The notes: generated from the sequence alone by a model not told the origin. A DNA stretch of 64,000 bases from Bryobacteraceae bacterium (GCA_026002875.1 BPGE01000001.1:4278001-4342000); one strand, 5' to 3'; shown: positions 9,515 to 21,171, counted from the first letter of the stretch. Numbers and translations: made by a program.

Positions 9515-11455
9515 ATGCGGAAAAAGCTCTTCTCGTTCATCCTCCTTTCAACTCTCGCCGCCGCCGGCCAACCGCTGCCTGGCACGGCCTCTCTGGAATT
9601 CCGCGGCGATCCCGCCGCCGCCATGGTGGAAGGAATCGGCCGCTACCTCGAACGCATCCGTCCCTACTACGCCGCCCGCCGCAACCCGGATCCCAACGAA
9701 CTGCGCCGCCTCATCGGCGCCATCGACCGCCGCGCCGAGCCGGTGCGGCTTGAGTTCGTCACCTCGCCCGGAGAGCCCGCCGTGCTCGCCTCCGGCGACA
9801 CCTTCGAGGTCTCCGCCGTCCGCTGGACGGTGCTCGACGGGCTGGAAGCGGAAGGCCTCTATCTGCGCCAGTTCGGCTCGCCGCGCCACCTTGTCATCTG
9901 CCTGCCCGAGACCAGCCGCGAGCCGGAAGAGGCGCTGGAAATCTTCGACTTCGCCGCCGCGGGCGCCGACGTGCTCGTTCCGCTGCTGCTCAGCAGCGCC
10001 CAGCCGCCTCCGCCCGCTCCCGGCGGCTGGGCGAAAAACCAGACCGAGCGCGAGTGGATCCTCCGCATGGGCTTCCCCGTCGGCCGCCACCCCATCGGCC
10101 TGGAAGTCCAGAAGGTGCTCGCCTTCATTGACTGGTGGAAGCAGCGCTTCCCCGGGCGCGACGTCGAAATCGCCGCCGCCGGCGACGGCGCCTGGGTCGC
10201 CTTCTTCGCCGCCGTCCTCGACCCCCGCATCGCGCTCGTCGAGGCCGGCTATCTCGGCATCGAGCCCCGCACCTACCGCGGCCAGCCGCTCTATCGGAAC
10301 ATTTTCGGCCTGGCGCGTTTTTTCAATGAAGAAGACCTGCGCGCCCTTCTGCGCGGCCGCCTCGGCAACGCCCCCCGCGCCATGCCGGTTCCCATGAAGA
10401 TCTCCGCCCGCGGCGCCGAGACCCGCCGCCTCCGCAACATCCGCCAGATGGAGAACTTTCTCCAGACCCTCGCCCGCCGCTCCCGCCGCGTCCGCGATGA
10501 ACTCTGGTCGAACATCCGCGGCGCAACGCCCGATGAATGGCGCCGCGCCGCCGCGCCTCTCGAACGCCGCATCCGGGAAGAAATGCTCGGCGAGCTGCCC
10601 CCGGAAGAGATCCCGCCTCAGCCCCGCACGCGTCCCCTGCCCGCCTCGCCCCGTTACCGCGGCTGGGAGGTCATGCTCGACGTCCGCCCCGAATTCTTCG
10701 CCTATGGAGTCCTGCTCGTTCCCGCCTCCATGCCCGAAGGACGCGTTCCGCTCGTCGTCGTCCAGCACGGACTCCAGGGCCGGCCGCAGGATCTCTTCGG
10801 CCAGAAGCCCGACTCGCGCGCCTTTGCCGTCTACCGCAACTGGGCCGAAACGCTGGTCCAGCAGGGCTGGGCGGTCTATCTGCCCCAGAACCTCTACACC
10901 GGAGATTTCCGCCATCTGATCCGCATGGCCCACCCGCTGGGGCTCACGCAGTACTCGTTCATCCGCGAACAGTACCGCGTGGCGCTCGACTGGCTCGCCA
11001 CGCTCCCTTTCATTGATCCCGACCGCATCGGCTTCTATGGCCTCTCCTACGGCGGCAAGACCGCGCTGCGCGTGCCGCCTTTCGACCCGCGCTTCCGCGC
11101 CGTCGTCTGCGCCGGCGACTTCAATGAGTGGGTCGGAAAGATGGTCTCCATCGAGGAGCCGTGGAGCTACATGTTCACCGAAGAATACGACATGCTCGAG
11201 TGGAACCTCGCCCATATCGCCAGCCACGCCGAGCTCGCCATGCTCATCGCCCCGCGCCCCTTCCTCGTGGAGCGCGGCCACCGGGATCAGGTCGGCATCG
11301 ACGAGTGGGTCCTCGCCGAATACGCCCGCGTCAGACGCTTCTACGACGAAATGGGCATCGGCGAGCGCACCGGCATCGCCCTGTTCAACGGCCCCCACCG
11401 CGTGGATGGCGAAGAGGCCCTGCGCTTCCTCAAGAAGTGGCTCACCGGTCCGTGA
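9515..11455 (+). CDS. Secreted alpha/beta-hydrolase (acetyl-xylan-esterase-like)
   Basis: A 646-residue exported protein with a Sec signal peptide (MRKKLFSFILLSTLAAAG). The C-terminal half is an alpha/beta-hydrolase: the oxyanion region VVVQHGLQGRP near 410, the nucleophile elbow GLSYGG with Ser511, and a likely catalytic His in NGPHRVDG near 627. The N-terminal half has a second hydrolase-like region (about 120-290) without an obvious nucleophile elbow, perhaps a degenerate duplicate. Such two-part hydrolases are common in Acidobacteriota and are usually assigned to carbohydrate or ester hydrolysis. It is transcribed divergently from the UbiD-family gene. Confidence 0.8.
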   Translation: MRKKLFSFILLSTLAAAGQPLPGTASLEFRGDPAAAMVEGIGRYLERIRPYYAARRNPDPNELRRLIGAIDRRAEPVRLEFVTSPGEPAVLASGDTFEVSAVRWTVLDGLEAEGLYLRQFGSPRHLVICLPETSREPEEALEIFDFAAAGADVLVPLLLSSAQPPPPAPGGWAKNQTEREWILRMGFPVGRHPIGLEVQKVLAFIDWWKQRFPGRDVEIAAAGDGAWVAFFAAVLDPRIALVEAGYLGIEPRTYRGQPLYRNIFGLARFFNEEDLRALLRGRLGNAPRAMPVPMKISARGAETRRLRNIRQMENFLQTLARRSRRVRDELWSNIRGATPDEWRRAAAPLERRIREEMLGELPPEEIPPQPRTRPLPASPRYRGWEVMLDVRPEFFAYGVLLVPASMPEGRVPLVVVQHGLQGRPQDLFGQKPDSRAFAVYRNWAETLVQQGWAVYLPQNLYTGDFRHLIRMAHPLGLTQYSFIREQYRVALDWLATLPFIDPDRIGFYGLSYGGKTALRVPPFDPRFRAVVCAGDFNEWVGKMVSIEEPWSYMFTEEYDMLEWNLAHIASHAELAMLIAPRPFLVERGHRDQVGIDEWVLAEYARVRRFYDEMGIGERTGIALFNGPHRVDGEEALRFLKKWLTGP

Positions 11456-11457
11456 GT

Positions 11458-11667
11458 CTACCCCCTCAGCTCCGCCGCCCACCGGAGGAACCGCCACAGA
11501 TCCCGCCAGTGTTCCCGGCAGAACCGCCAGAAGGCCCGCGCGTCGATCTCGGCCGCGTCAATCCCCCAGTACGTCTCGATCCGCCACCGCAGATAAGGGC
11601 TGCGCCATGGCGTCAGATGATAGCCGCGGCTCGCCGTCCACAGGAATCGCACGATCCGCCACAACAT
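11458..11667 (-). CDS. Small Trp/Arg-rich protein of unknown function
   Basis: A 69-residue protein rich in Trp and Arg (MLWRIVRFLWTASRGYHLTPW then RSPYLRWRIETYWG). It has no clear membrane helix but is amphipathic, so it may be membrane-peripheral. It follows the second VWFA gene by 10 nt on the same strand and is probably its operon partner. Its TAG lies 2 nt beyond the stop of the convergent esterase gene. The regular composition and operon position argue that it is real; I know no function. Confidence 0.65.
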   Translation of the reverse strand: MLWRIVRFLWTASRGYHLTPWRSPYLRWRIETYWGIDAAEIDARAFWRFCREHWRDLWRFLRWAAELRG

Positions 11668-11677
11668 GATTCAACCG

Positions 11678-12610
11678 CTAGCGGCTGGCGCGCTTTTGCG
11701 GCTCGGGCGTGGCGTAGTAGCCGCTGCGCGTGCGCACGCTGTAGCGCCCGTTGGCCGCCACCACGCGGATCGAGCGGAACGTGCCGTCCAGGTTCTGGTT
11801 CAGCGGAGAATAAGCGATCACGTACTGGTTGCGGATGTCGTGCGCCACCTGTTCGGCGATCTGCTCGACCTCGGAGGCCTCGCCCGGATAGTAGCTCGTC
11901 CCGCCCGAGGCGCGCGTCATCGCGTCGATCGCCCGCATCGCCCGCTTGCGGTCCCGCGCGTCCTCCCTGCCGAGAATGCCGATGCCGTACACCAGCACTT
12001 CGCTGCGGTGGATCTTCTCCACCAGCTTCTCCAGCGTGATGCCCGTCGATGCCGTGTCGTTGCCGTCGGTGATCACCAGCAGGACCTTCTTGTCCTTCTT
12101 GCCTTCCTGCTTGAGGTAATCGATCGACATCGACACCGCATCGCGCAGCGCCGTGCCGCCGCGGCTGTCGATGCGCGCCACGCCTTCTTCCAGCTTCGTG
12201 ATGTCGCTCGTGAACGGGACGTCGAGGTACGCTTCGTCGTTGAAATTCACGACGAACACCTCGTCCTGCGGGTTGGAAGCCTTCACCAGCCGGACCGCCG
12301 CAGCCTCCACCCGCGCCCGCTTGTCGCGCATGCTGCCGCTGTTGTCGATCACAATGCCCAGGCTCACGGGCACGTCTTCGCGCCGGAACAGCCGGATCGG
12401 CTGCTCCACCTTGTTCTCGTACACCTTGAACGCGCTCTGCGGCAGGTTTGTGATCAGTCCGCCTTTCTTGTCCACCACTGAGCAATGCAGCACCACCAGC
12501 CGCGTATCGACCCGGATCACGGTCTGATCGTCCGGCGTCAGCGGCGGCTGGCTGCTCCCGGCGAAACCTGTCAGCAGCAGCAGCGCCGCAGCTTTACTGA
12601 GTTGGTGCAT
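11678..12610 (-). CDS. Exported VWFA-domain protein
   Basis: A 310-residue protein with an N-terminal signal sequence and a von Willebrand A domain of the type abundant in Acidobacteriota. The MIDAS metal motif is intact (DNSGSM, 89-94), followed by TALRDAV and LLVITDGND, which supply further MIDAS residues. The C-terminal part ends with GTFRSIRV and a SGYYATPE segment typical of the subgroup. Such domains bind proteins in a metal-dependent way; the partner is unknown. Its start overlaps the end of the upstream VWFA gene by 17 nt, so the two are translationally linked. Confidence 0.88.
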   Translation of the reverse strand: MHQLSKAAALLLLTGFAGSSQPPLTPDDQTVIRVDTRLVVLHCSVVDKKGGLITNLPQSAFKVYENKVEQPIRLFRREDVPVSLGIVIDNSGSMRDKRARVEAAAVRLVKASNPQDEVFVVNFNDEAYLDVPFTSDITKLEEGVARIDSRGGTALRDAVSMSIDYLKQEGKKDKKVLLVITDGNDTASTGITLEKLVEKIHRSEVLVYGIGILGREDARDRKRAMRAIDAMTRASGGTSYYPGEASEVEQIAEQVAHDIRNQYVIAYSPLNQNLDGTFRSIRVVAANGRYSVRTRSGYYATPEPQKRASR

Positions 12611-13574
12611 AATAGCCCTGCCGGTGCAGCGCCCGGAGTGGCGGGAGACCGCGCGGCTGATTCAATTTTACCGTGATCCTCCGGTACTTCCCGTCCCGGT
12701 TCGGGTTCTTCGAGATGTAGCCCAGCACGTACTGGTTGCGCAGCTCCAGCCCGATCTTGGCCGCGATGTCCGGCAGGTCGTTCAGGTTGTCCACCGGGAA
12801 ATGACGCCCGCCCGTCATCTCCGCCAGGTCGCTGAGCAGCCCCGGCCCCGCCAGTTCTTCCGCCGTGCGCCCGCGCGCGCCGATCGGTTCGAAAATGCCG
12901 ATCGCGTACACCTGCGCATCGGCTTCTTTCAGCAGGTTGCGGATCTCCGTCTCGGTGTACCGGCTTGAATTGTCGCCGCCGTCGCTGATCACCAGCAGCG
13001 CCCGCCGCGGGTTTCGGCCCTTCTTCAGAGTCTGCATCGCCAGATACATGGCGTCGAGAAGGGCCGTTCGGCCCTTGGCCTGCGTGAACGTCAGCCGGTT
13101 CTGGATCTCTTCCACGTCGCGCGTGAACGGCACCACCAGTTGCGGCCGGTCGTTGAACTGGATGAGGAAAAACTCGTCTTCCGGGTTCGCCGTCTTGAAA
13201 AACGCCGCCGCCGCCTGCCGCGACTTCGTCAGCTTGTTGCCCATCGAGCCGCTGGCGTCGAACACCAGCCCGATCGAAATCGGCGCGTCGAAGCTGGCGA
13301 AATAGGTGATTTCCTGCTCCACCTTGTCCTCGAACAGGCGGAAATTCTCTTTTTCCATGCCGGTGACGATCTGGTTCAGAGGCGTCGTCACCGTGATCGG
13401 CACCAGCACCAGGTTCGTGTCCACGCGCAGATTGGGCGTGATCCGCTCGCTCTCCGGCGCCTCCGCCCGAGGCTTCACGCGCGGCGTGATCGAAGGCCGC
13501 GCCTCCTGCGCCCAAAGCTCTCCCACCGCCCCGCAGGCGAGACCAACCAGGCATGCCAGGATCCACCCTTTCAT
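12594..13574 (-). CDS. Exported VWFA-domain protein
   Basis: A 326-residue paralogue of the next gene, with a signal peptide cleaved near residue 22 (ELWAQ). The N-terminal beta-rich region NLRVDTNLVLVPITV precedes the VWFA domain. MIDAS residues are DASGSM (106-111), TALLDAM and LLVISDGGDNSS, so metal binding should be intact. It ends DGKYRRITV...GYYAPTQ, like its neighbour. A TATACT -10 box at 13601-13606 and an AAAGGAGA site serve ATG 13574. It is the first gene of a three-gene minus-strand operon and divergent from kdsB. Confidence 0.88.
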   Translation of the reverse strand: MKGWILACLVGLACGAVGELWAQEARPSITPRVKPRAEAPESERITPNLRVDTNLVLVPITVTTPLNQIVTGMEKENFRLFEDKVEQEITYFASFDAPISIGLVFDASGSMGNKLTKSRQAAAAFFKTANPEDEFFLIQFNDRPQLVVPFTRDVEEIQNRLTFTQAKGRTALLDAMYLAMQTLKKGRNPRRALLVISDGGDNSSRYTETEIRNLLKEADAQVYAIGIFEPIGARGRTAEELAGPGLLSDLAEMTGGRHFPVDNLNDLPDIAAKIGLELRNQYVLGYISKNPNRDGKYRRITVKLNQPRGLPPLRALHRQGYYAPTQ

Positions 13575-13600
13575 GGCCTGTCTCCTTTGCCCGCACCTTG

Positions 13601-13606
13601 AGTATA
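13601..13606 (-). promoter_or_regulatory. -10 box of the VWFA operon
   Basis: On the minus strand this reads TATACT, 26 nt before ATG 13574, with an AAAGGAGA ribosome-binding site in between. It lies in the 60-nt divergent gap shared with kdsB and just next to the 13606-13626 inverted repeat, so the two directions may be co-regulated. Confidence 0.5.
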
Positions 13607-13626
13607 TAGCACCCTTTTCGTGCTAT
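13606..13626. promoter_or_regulatory. Inverted repeat in the VWFA/kdsB divergent promoter region
   Basis: A perfect 7-bp inverted repeat (ATAGCAC, 7-nt spacer, GTGCTAT) lies between the two opposing -10 boxes and overlaps part of the TATGCT box of kdsB at 13624-13629. It could be an operator that controls both directions, or an RNA hairpin of the minus-strand transcript. The regulator is unknown. Confidence 0.4.
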
Positions 13627-13629
13627 GCT
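13624..13629 (+). promoter_or_regulatory. Putative -10 box of kdsB, leaderless arrangement
   Basis: TATGCT lies only 5 nt before the GTG at 13635. If used, transcription would begin at about the start codon, giving a leaderless mRNA; no Shine-Dalgarno sequence is present. No good -35 at 17 nt is visible. Confidence 0.4.
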
Positions 13630-13634
13630 CGATT

Positions 13635-14387
13635 GTGCCTCCCAAGATATTGGGTGTCATTCCAGCCCGGTTCGCTTCCAGCCGTTTTCCCGGAAAAGCC
13701 CTCGCCTCCATCTGGGGCAAACCCATGATCCAGCACGTCTGGGAGCGCGCGCGCCAGTGCCGGCTGCTGTCCCGCGTCGTCATCGCCACCGATGATGTGC
13801 GGATCGCGGACGCCGCGCGGGGGTTCGGCGCCGAGGCCGTCATGACCCGCCCGGAGCACGCTTCCGGCACCGACCGCGCCGCCGAGGTTGCCGCCGCCGC
13901 CGATGCCGAAGTAGTCGTCAACATCCAGGGGGATGAGCCTCTCATCGATCCCGCTGCCATCAGCCTCGCCATCTCTACCCTGTTAGACGACCCCGGCTGC
14001 CAGATGGCGACACTAAAACGGCGCATCACCCGCCCGGACGACGCCGGCAACCCCAACGTCGTCAAGGTCGTCGCCTCCCTTGACGGCTGGGCTCTGTACT
14101 TCTCCCGCTCCCCCATCCCGGCCAACCGGGGCGGCGGCGCGGTGTACTGGAAACACATCGGCCTCTACGTCTACCGCCGCGATCTGCTGCTCTCCTACAG
14201 CAGCCTGCCCCGCGGTCCGCTCGAAGAGGCCGAGAAACTCGAACAGCTCCGCGCTCTCGAAAACGGCATCGGCATCCGCGTCGCCGAGACGGACTACGAC
14301 ACCATCGGCGTCGACACCCCGGAAGACCTGGAAGCTGTGCTGAAATTGGGAAGATCGCGGCTCGACACGACCGAAAACCATGGCTAA
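13635..14387 (+). CDS. kdsB: 3-deoxy-manno-octulosonate cytidylyltransferase (CMP-KDO synthetase)
   Basis: A 250-residue enzyme that activates KDO with CTP for lipid A-core assembly. It shows [13 protein letters not shown] (CTP-binding N-terminus), [21 protein letters not shown] with the metal-binding Asp, the SRSPIP strand and HIGLYVYR. I chose GTG 13635 because the family begins just ahead of IPAR and a -10 box sits 5 nt upstream; an in-frame GTG at 13620 would add five residues. It overlaps pyrG, its CTP supplier, by 8 nt. The gene implies KDO-containing lipopolysaccharide, hence a Gram-negative envelope. Confidence 0.94.
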   Translation: MPPKILGVIPARFASSRFPGKALASIWGKPMIQHVWERARQCRLLSRVVIATDDVRIADAARGFGAEAVMTRPEHASGTDRAAEVAAAADAEVVVNIQGDEPLIDPAAISLAISTLLDDPGCQMATLKRRITRPDDAGNPNVVKVVASLDGWALYFSRSPIPANRGGGAVYWKHIGLYVYRRDLLLSYSSLPRGPLEEAEKLEQLRALENGIGIRVAETDYDTIGVDTPEDLEAVLKLGRSRLDTTENHG

Positions 14388-16026
14388 GTTCATCTTCGTC
14401 ACTGGAGGCGTCGTCTCATCCCTCGGCAAGGGGATCGCCGCCGCCTCCATCGGCTGCCTGCTGGAATCCCGCGGCCTCAAAATCACACTGCAGAAGTTCG
14501 ACCCCTACCTCAACGTCGACCCGGGCACGATGAGCCCGTTCCAGCACGGCGAGGTCTTCGTCACCGACGACGGCGCCGAAACCGACCTCGACCTCGGCCA
14601 CTACGAACGCTTCACCCACGCCCGCCTCACGCAAAACAACAACCTCACCTCCGGCCGCATCTACGAGCGCATCATCACCCGCGAGCGCCGCGGCGACTAC
14701 CTCGGCAAGACCGTCCAGGTCATCCCTCACGTCACCAACGAAATCAAGGCTGCCGCCTACAAGGTCAGCGACGGAGTCGACGTCGTCATCTGCGAAATCG
14801 GCGGCACCGTCGGCGACATCGAAAGCCAGCCCTTCACCGAGGCCATCCGCCAGATGCGCCACGAACTCGGCCGCCGCAACACCCTGTTCGTCCACGTCTC
14901 CTACGTCCCCTGGATCGCCGCCGCCCAGGAGCTCAAGACCAAGCCCACACAGCACTCCGTCAAGGAGCTCCGCTCGATGGGCATCCAGCCGGACATCCTC
15001 ATCTGCCGCTCCGAGCGCCCCCTGCCTCCTGATCAGCGCGACAAGATCGCCCTCTTCTGCGACGTCGACCGCAACGCCGTCATTAGCGCCTACGACGTCG
15101 ACACCGTCTATCAGGTCCCCGTCCTGTTCGCCGAACAGGGCGTCGACGATCTCGTCGTCCAGGCGCTCCAGCTCGACGCGGCCGGCCCCCGCGATCTCGC
15201 CTGCTGGCAGGCCATGCTCGACCGCATGCGCTCCCCTTCCGACGAGGTGGAAATCGCCCTCGTCGGCAAGTACGTCGAGTACGAAGACTCCTACAAGTCG
15301 CTCAAGGAGGCGCTCCTCCACGCCGGCATCCACCACCGCCTCCGGGTCCGCATGAGCTGGATCGAGTCCGAGTCCCTCGTCTACCCCGATTGCATCGAGC
15401 GGCTCAGCCATTACGACGGCATCCTCGTCCCCGGCGGCTTTGGCAAGCGCGGCGTCGAGGGAATGCTCGCGGCCATCCAATACGCCCGCCGGCACCATGT
15501 CCCTTACTTCGGCATCTGCCTCGGCATGCAGACCGCCGTCATCGAATTCGCCCGCAACGTCTGCGGTCTGGAAGGCGCCGACTCCACCGAGTTCGAGCCC
15601 GCCACCCCCTACCCCGTCATCTACAAGCTCCGCGACCTGCTCGGCGTCGAGGAGCTCGGCGGCACCATGCGCCTCGGCGCCTACGAGTGCCTGCTCGAAG
15701 ATGGCTCCTTCGCCCGCACAGCCTACGGCCAGGAAGTGATTAGCGAGCGCCACCGCCACCGTTACGAGTTCAACCGCGCCTTCGAGGACCGGCTGACCGC
15801 GGCGGGGCTCCGCATCACCGGCCGCTCGCGCGACGCGAAGTTCGTTGAAATTGTCGAGCTCCCGGACCACCCCTGGTTCCTCGGCTGCCAGTTCCACCCC
15901 GAATTCAAGTCGAAGCCCCTCGAGCCGCATCCGCTGTTCAAGGCCTTCATCGGCGCCTCGTACGAGTACCGTCAGAAACGCCTCCAGGTCGAGACCAACC
16001 CGCTGTTCGCCGATGAAGCCCGTTGA
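14380..16026 (+). CDS. pyrG: CTP synthase
   Basis: A 548-residue amidoligase that aminates UTP to CTP with glutamine. The N-terminal synthetase half starts [17 protein letters not shown] with the phosphate loop, followed by [13 protein letters not shown] and [15 protein letters not shown]. The C-terminal class I glutaminase half has the nucleophile in FGICLGMQ (near residue 382) and the His-Glu pair in CQFHPEFKS. The length is normal. Overlaps of 8 nt with kdsB and 14 nt with kdsA show a tight kdsB-pyrG-kdsA operon that couples nucleotide and KDO supply. Confidence 0.97.
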   Translation: MAKFIFVTGGVVSSLGKGIAAASIGCLLESRGLKITLQKFDPYLNVDPGTMSPFQHGEVFVTDDGAETDLDLGHYERFTHARLTQNNNLTSGRIYERIITRERRGDYLGKTVQVIPHVTNEIKAAAYKVSDGVDVVICEIGGTVGDIESQPFTEAIRQMRHELGRRNTLFVHVSYVPWIAAAQELKTKPTQHSVKELRSMGIQPDILICRSERPLPPDQRDKIALFCDVDRNAVISAYDVDTVYQVPVLFAEQGVDDLVVQALQLDAAGPRDLACWQAMLDRMRSPSDEVEIALVGKYVEYEDSYKSLKEALLHAGIHHRLRVRMSWIESESLVYPDCIERLSHYDGILVPGGFGKRGVEGMLAAIQYARRHHVPYFGICLGMQTAVIEFARNVCGLEGADSTEFEPATPYPVIYKLRDLLGVEELGGTMRLGAYECLLEDGSFARTAYGQEVISERHRHRYEFNRAFEDRLTAAGLRITGRSRDAKFVEIVELPDHPWFLGCQFHPEFKSKPLEPHPLFKAFIGASYEYRQKRLQVETNPLFADEAR

Positions 16027-16840
16027 GATTGCTCCCGGCCTTGCCATCGGCGCCGGCCCGCTGGCCTTCATCTGCGGGCCCTGCGTCATTGAAAGCCTCG
16101 ACCACTGCCTCATGCTGGCCGCCGCCCTGCGCGAGGCCCTCGGCGCTCCGTTCATCTTCAAGGCGTCTTTCGACAAGGCCAACCGCACCAGCGTCCGCTC
16201 CTATCGCGGCCCCGGCCTGCGCGAGGGGCTCCGCATCCTCGCGGAAGTGAAGCGCCGCACCGGGCTGCCCGTCCTCGCCGACATCCATACGCCCGATCAG
16301 GCCGCTCCCGCCGCCGAAGCCGTGGACGTCCTGCAGATCCCCGCCTTCCTCTGCCGCCAGACGGATCTGCTCGTGGAAGCCGGCCGTACGGGGCGCGCCG
16401 TCAACATCAAGAAGGGCCAGTTTGTCGCTCCGCCCGATATGCGCCACGCCGTAGAGAAGGTCCTCTCCACAGGCAACACGCGCGTCTTCCTCACTGAACG
16501 CGGCGCCTGCTTCGGCTACAACAACCTCGTGGTCGACATGCGCGCCATCCCGCAGATGCGCTCGCTCGGCGTGCCAGTGGTGTTCGACGCCACTCACTCG
16601 GTCCAACTCCCTTCAGCTGCCGGCGCGGCCAGCGGCGGCGCGCCCGAGTTCATCGAGCCGCTCGCCTCGGCCGCCGTCGCCGCCGGCGCCGACGGCGTCT
16701 TCTTCGAAGTCCACGAGGCGCCCGAACGCGCCCTCTCCGACGGCCCCAACGCCCTCCGCCTCGATCTGGTGGCCCGCCTCGCCGGCCGGCTCCGCCGCCT
16801 GCGCGCCGTTCTGCACGAACCCGGCGCGCCAAGCGTCTAA
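16013..16840 (+). CDS. kdsA: 2-dehydro-3-deoxyphosphooctonate aldolase (KDO-8-P synthase)
   Basis: A 275-residue TIM-barrel enzyme that condenses PEP with arabinose-5-phosphate. Characteristic segments are [53 protein letters not shown] and NIKKGQF, plus DATHSVQLP. The start at ATG 16013 ([10 protein letters not shown]) overlaps the pyrG end by 14 nt and gives the usual family length. Residues that separate metal and non-metal KdsA subclasses were not resolved by eye. Confidence 0.96.
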   Translation: MKPVEIAPGLAIGAGPLAFICGPCVIESLDHCLMLAAALREALGAPFIFKASFDKANRTSVRSYRGPGLREGLRILAEVKRRTGLPVLADIHTPDQAAPAAEAVDVLQIPAFLCRQTDLLVEAGRTGRAVNIKKGQFVAPPDMRHAVEKVLSTGNTRVFLTERGACFGYNNLVVDMRAIPQMRSLGVPVVFDATHSVQLPSAAGAASGGAPEFIEPLASAAVAAGADGVFFEVHEAPERALSDGPNALRLDLVARLAGRLRRLRAVLHEPGAPSV

Positions 16841-16879
16841 CATAGGGGTAGGAATCTCTCCCGAGGAGAAGGAACTGTC

Positions 16880-17350
16880 ATGCCTTCCATCCGCCGCCGC
16901 AGCCGCCGGGGCTTCTCCCTCATCGAGCTGCTCATCGTCGTCGCCATCATCCTCGTCATCGCCGCCATCGCCGTGCCCAAGCTCAACAGCGCCCGCATGC
17001 AGTCGCAGGAGATGGCCGCCATCCGCCAGATCAACACCATCCACACGGCCCAGACGATGTACATGAGCCAGTTCCAGAAGTTCGCCGAAAACCTCCAGCA
17101 GCTCGGCCCGCCGGCTTCCGGCGCGCCCGGTCCTGCCGCCGCCGATCTCATCCCCGGCGACCTCGCCGCCGGCGAAAAGACCGGCTACGTCTTCTCGCTC
17201 AGCGCCACCAAGGACGGCTATGTTGTCACCGCCGTCCCCAAGGTCTTCAACAGCACGGGCCGCCGCACCTTTTACTCGGATCAGACCCTCGTGATCCGCG
17301 AAAACTGGGGCCCCGAACCCGCCACCGCCCAGAGCCCCGAGATCAAGTAG
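16880..17350 (+). CDS. Type IV pilin-like protein (prepilin N-terminal methylation motif)
   Basis: A 156-residue prepilin. The leader MPSIRRRSRRG is followed by FSLIELLIVVAIILVIAAIA. The prepilin peptidase would cut G11-F12, leaving N-methyl-Phe and the assembly Glu (E16, mature E5). The helical spine then runs into a small soluble head with no cysteines. It could be a major or minor pilin or a type II secretion pseudopilin; no pilus assembly genes are nearby. An AGGAGAAGG site lies just ahead of ATG 16880. Its relation to the KDO genes 39 nt upstream is unclear. Confidence 0.9.
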   Translation: MPSIRRRSRRGFSLIELLIVVAIILVIAAIAVPKLNSARMQSQEMAAIRQINTIHTAQTMYMSQFQKFAENLQQLGPPASGAPGPAAADLIPGDLAAGEKTGYVFSLSATKDGYVVTAVPKVFNSTGRRTFYSDQTLVIRENWGPEPATAQSPEIK

Positions 17351-17439
17351 CCGCGCGCTGCCGGACACGACCGCCCTTTCCTTGAGCCTTTCAATCCGGT
17401 TACAGTAGTGGCATCGTCTGACTCTGGGATCGTCTCCGT

Positions 17440-18180
17440 ATGCGGCCGCCTGTCCGAAATCTGCGCGTTGCAGCTGCTCTCCGTCTTGCGCCCCTCCTCC
17501 TGCGCGCCGCGGCCGTCGTCTCCATGGGACATCCCGCCGCCGCGCAGACGGACGCCAACTTCCACGGCTGGCTGCAATATTTCGGCAACCACGGCCTCGG
17601 CCGCTCGAAAGCCGCGGTGCATCTGGAAGCCCAGGTCCGCCGTCACGACCTGGCCCGTTCCTGGCAAAACGTCCTGCTGCGGCCCGCCCTTCAGTGGAGG
17701 CTTCATCCGAAGTTCGACGTCACCGCCGGCTACGGCTTCATCTCGCATCACCGGTACGGCGACTGGCCCATACGGCGCGCCTGGAACGAGCACCGGATCT
17801 TCCAGGACGCGCGCCTGCATCACGCCGCCGGACGCATCCGCCTGCTGCACCGCTTCCGGTTCGAGAACCGCTGGCTCGAGAACCGCCAGTTCGAAAACCG
17901 CTTCCGCTACATGGCCCGCGCCACGGTGCCGCTGCGCGGTCCGTACTCTCTGGCGCTCTGGAATGAGGTTTTCCTGCCCGTGAAGCCCGAGCGCTTCCCG
18001 GGCGTGTTAGACCAGAACCGCGCTTCCGTGCTGCTCGGCAAGCGCCTGTCGGATCACGTCCGCGTCGAGGCCGGCTACATGCTGCAGACGGTCTGGCAGC
18101 GCAATGGCCGCGTGCGCGAAGACAATCACACGCTGGTGTTCGCCATCAGCAGCACGCTGCCTTTCTTCAGCGGGCGTTGA
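17440..18180 (+). CDS. DUF2490-type outer-membrane beta-barrel protein
   Basis: A 246-residue protein with an Arg-rich N-terminus and a signal peptide ending near MGHPAAAQ (residue 36). The mature part shows alternating-residue beta strands with Arg/Trp/Tyr pairs (YGFISHHRYG, HRFRFENRW, FENRFRYMAR) and ends in aromatic strands (TLPFFSGR), as in DUF2490 barrels predicted to lie in the outer membrane. Function unknown. A TACAGT -10-like box lies at 17401-17406, with a TTTCCT -35-like element 18 nt upstream, in an 89-nt gap after the pilin gene. Confidence 0.78.
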   Translation: MRPPVRNLRVAAALRLAPLLLRAAAVVSMGHPAAAQTDANFHGWLQYFGNHGLGRSKAAVHLEAQVRRHDLARSWQNVLLRPALQWRLHPKFDVTAGYGFISHHRYGDWPIRRAWNEHRIFQDARLHHAAGRIRLLHRFRFENRWLENRQFENRFRYMARATVPLRGPYSLALWNEVFLPVKPERFPGVLDQNRASVLLGKRLSDHVRVEAGYMLQTVWQRNGRVREDNHTLVFAISSTLPFFSGR

Positions 18181-18188
18181 GCCGCCTC

Positions 18189-20189
<2,001 letters not shown>

Positions 20190-20265
20190 GGTCACGTCTC
20201 TCAAGATACGGGTTTTGGCGCGGCGTCTGCCTGCCAGCCCGGTGGCGCCGCGCGCACAGTCTGCG

Positions 20266-21042
20266 ATGATGGAATCCGTGATCGACCTGCACGCGCACAT
20301 CCTGCACGGGATGGACGACGGTCCGGCCACGCTCGAGCAGAGCCTGGACATGGTTCGTCTGGCGGCGCACGCGGGCACGGCGGAGATTGTCGCGGCCGTG
20401 CATGCCAGCCGCGCCTGGCCCTTCGATCCGGCTCTGGCGCACCGGCGCTGGGAGGAGCTGCAGCATCTGGCCCGCGATCTGATCCGCATTCACCGCGCCT
20501 GCGAGGTCGAGCTGACGGACGAGCTCGTGCGGAAGGTTCTGGCCCAGCCGGCGCGCTACACCATCGCCGGCGCCCGGTATCTGCTCGTGGAGCTGCCGGA
20601 CGACGCGGAGGCGCAGGAGATCGGCGGGCTGATCATGGAACTGATTGGCGCAGGGCTCCGGCCTGTCATCGCCCATCCCGAGCTGCACCCCGGGTTGAGC
20701 CGCAGCCCGAGGGCCCTCGCCCGTTGGGTGAACAGCGGCGCGCTGATCCAGTTGTCCGCCGGCAGCCTGATGGGGGTGTTCGGCTCGAGAGCTGCGAAAA
20801 CGGCTGCGGGATTTCTCAGGCGCGGCCTCGCCCACTTCGTCGCCTCCAGCGCGCACGACCTCGTGAAGCGCCCGCCCAGGCTCGACGCCGTCCGGCTCCA
20901 GCTGCTGGCGGCATACCCGCCGGAGTTCGTCGACCTGCTGCTGGTAGAGCACCCGCGCGCCGCCGTGGAGGGCAGGGAACTGGAGCCGGGGCTGCTGCGC
21001 GCGCCCTTCCTGAAAACTCACTGGTTCCAGATCTGGCGGTAG
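20266..21042 (+). CDS. PHP-domain protein, CpsB/YwqE-like phosphatase
   Basis: A 258-residue PHP metallohydrolase. The N-terminal metal motif DLHAHILHGMDDGP matches the CpsB/CapC manganese-dependent tyrosine-phosphatase group (HCHILPGVDDG in relatives). Further ligands are in RPVIAHPELH and SSAHDLVKRPP. In polysaccharide loci this family dephosphorylates BY-kinases, but no Wzc or Wza gene is nearby. The start is ATG 20266 or the adjacent ATG 20269; extending further upstream would run into the opposite M3 gene. It lies 129 nt before the HU-like gene, and a functional link to it is only positional. Confidence 0.8.
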   Translation: MMESVIDLHAHILHGMDDGPATLEQSLDMVRLAAHAGTAEIVAAVHASRAWPFDPALAHRRWEELQHLARDLIRIHRACEVELTDELVRKVLAQPARYTIAGARYLLVELPDDAEAQEIGGLIMELIGAGLRPVIAHPELHPGLSRSPRALARWVNSGALIQLSAGSLMGVFGSRAAKTAAGFLRRGLAHFVASSAHDLVKRPPRLDAVRLQLLAAYPPEFVDLLLVEHPRAAVEGRELEPGLLRAPFLKTHWFQIWR

Positions 21043-21171
21043 AGGACGGCTCCGTCACAGCAGGAGCAAAAGAATTGCTGCCCCGTATCTGGCCCGGCAT
21101 CAGTGAGTTGCAGGCCGTCCCGGCGGCGGAGGCCCCTGCGCCGGCCAGGCCTGTGCTAGGACGTTTGCGGA

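Noticed and set aside
14416-16188. Long open frame antisense to pyrG/kdsA
   Set aside because: Val/Asp/Ala/Glu-rich low-complexity shadow of a GC-rich gene; no family motifs and fully covered by pyrG and kdsA.
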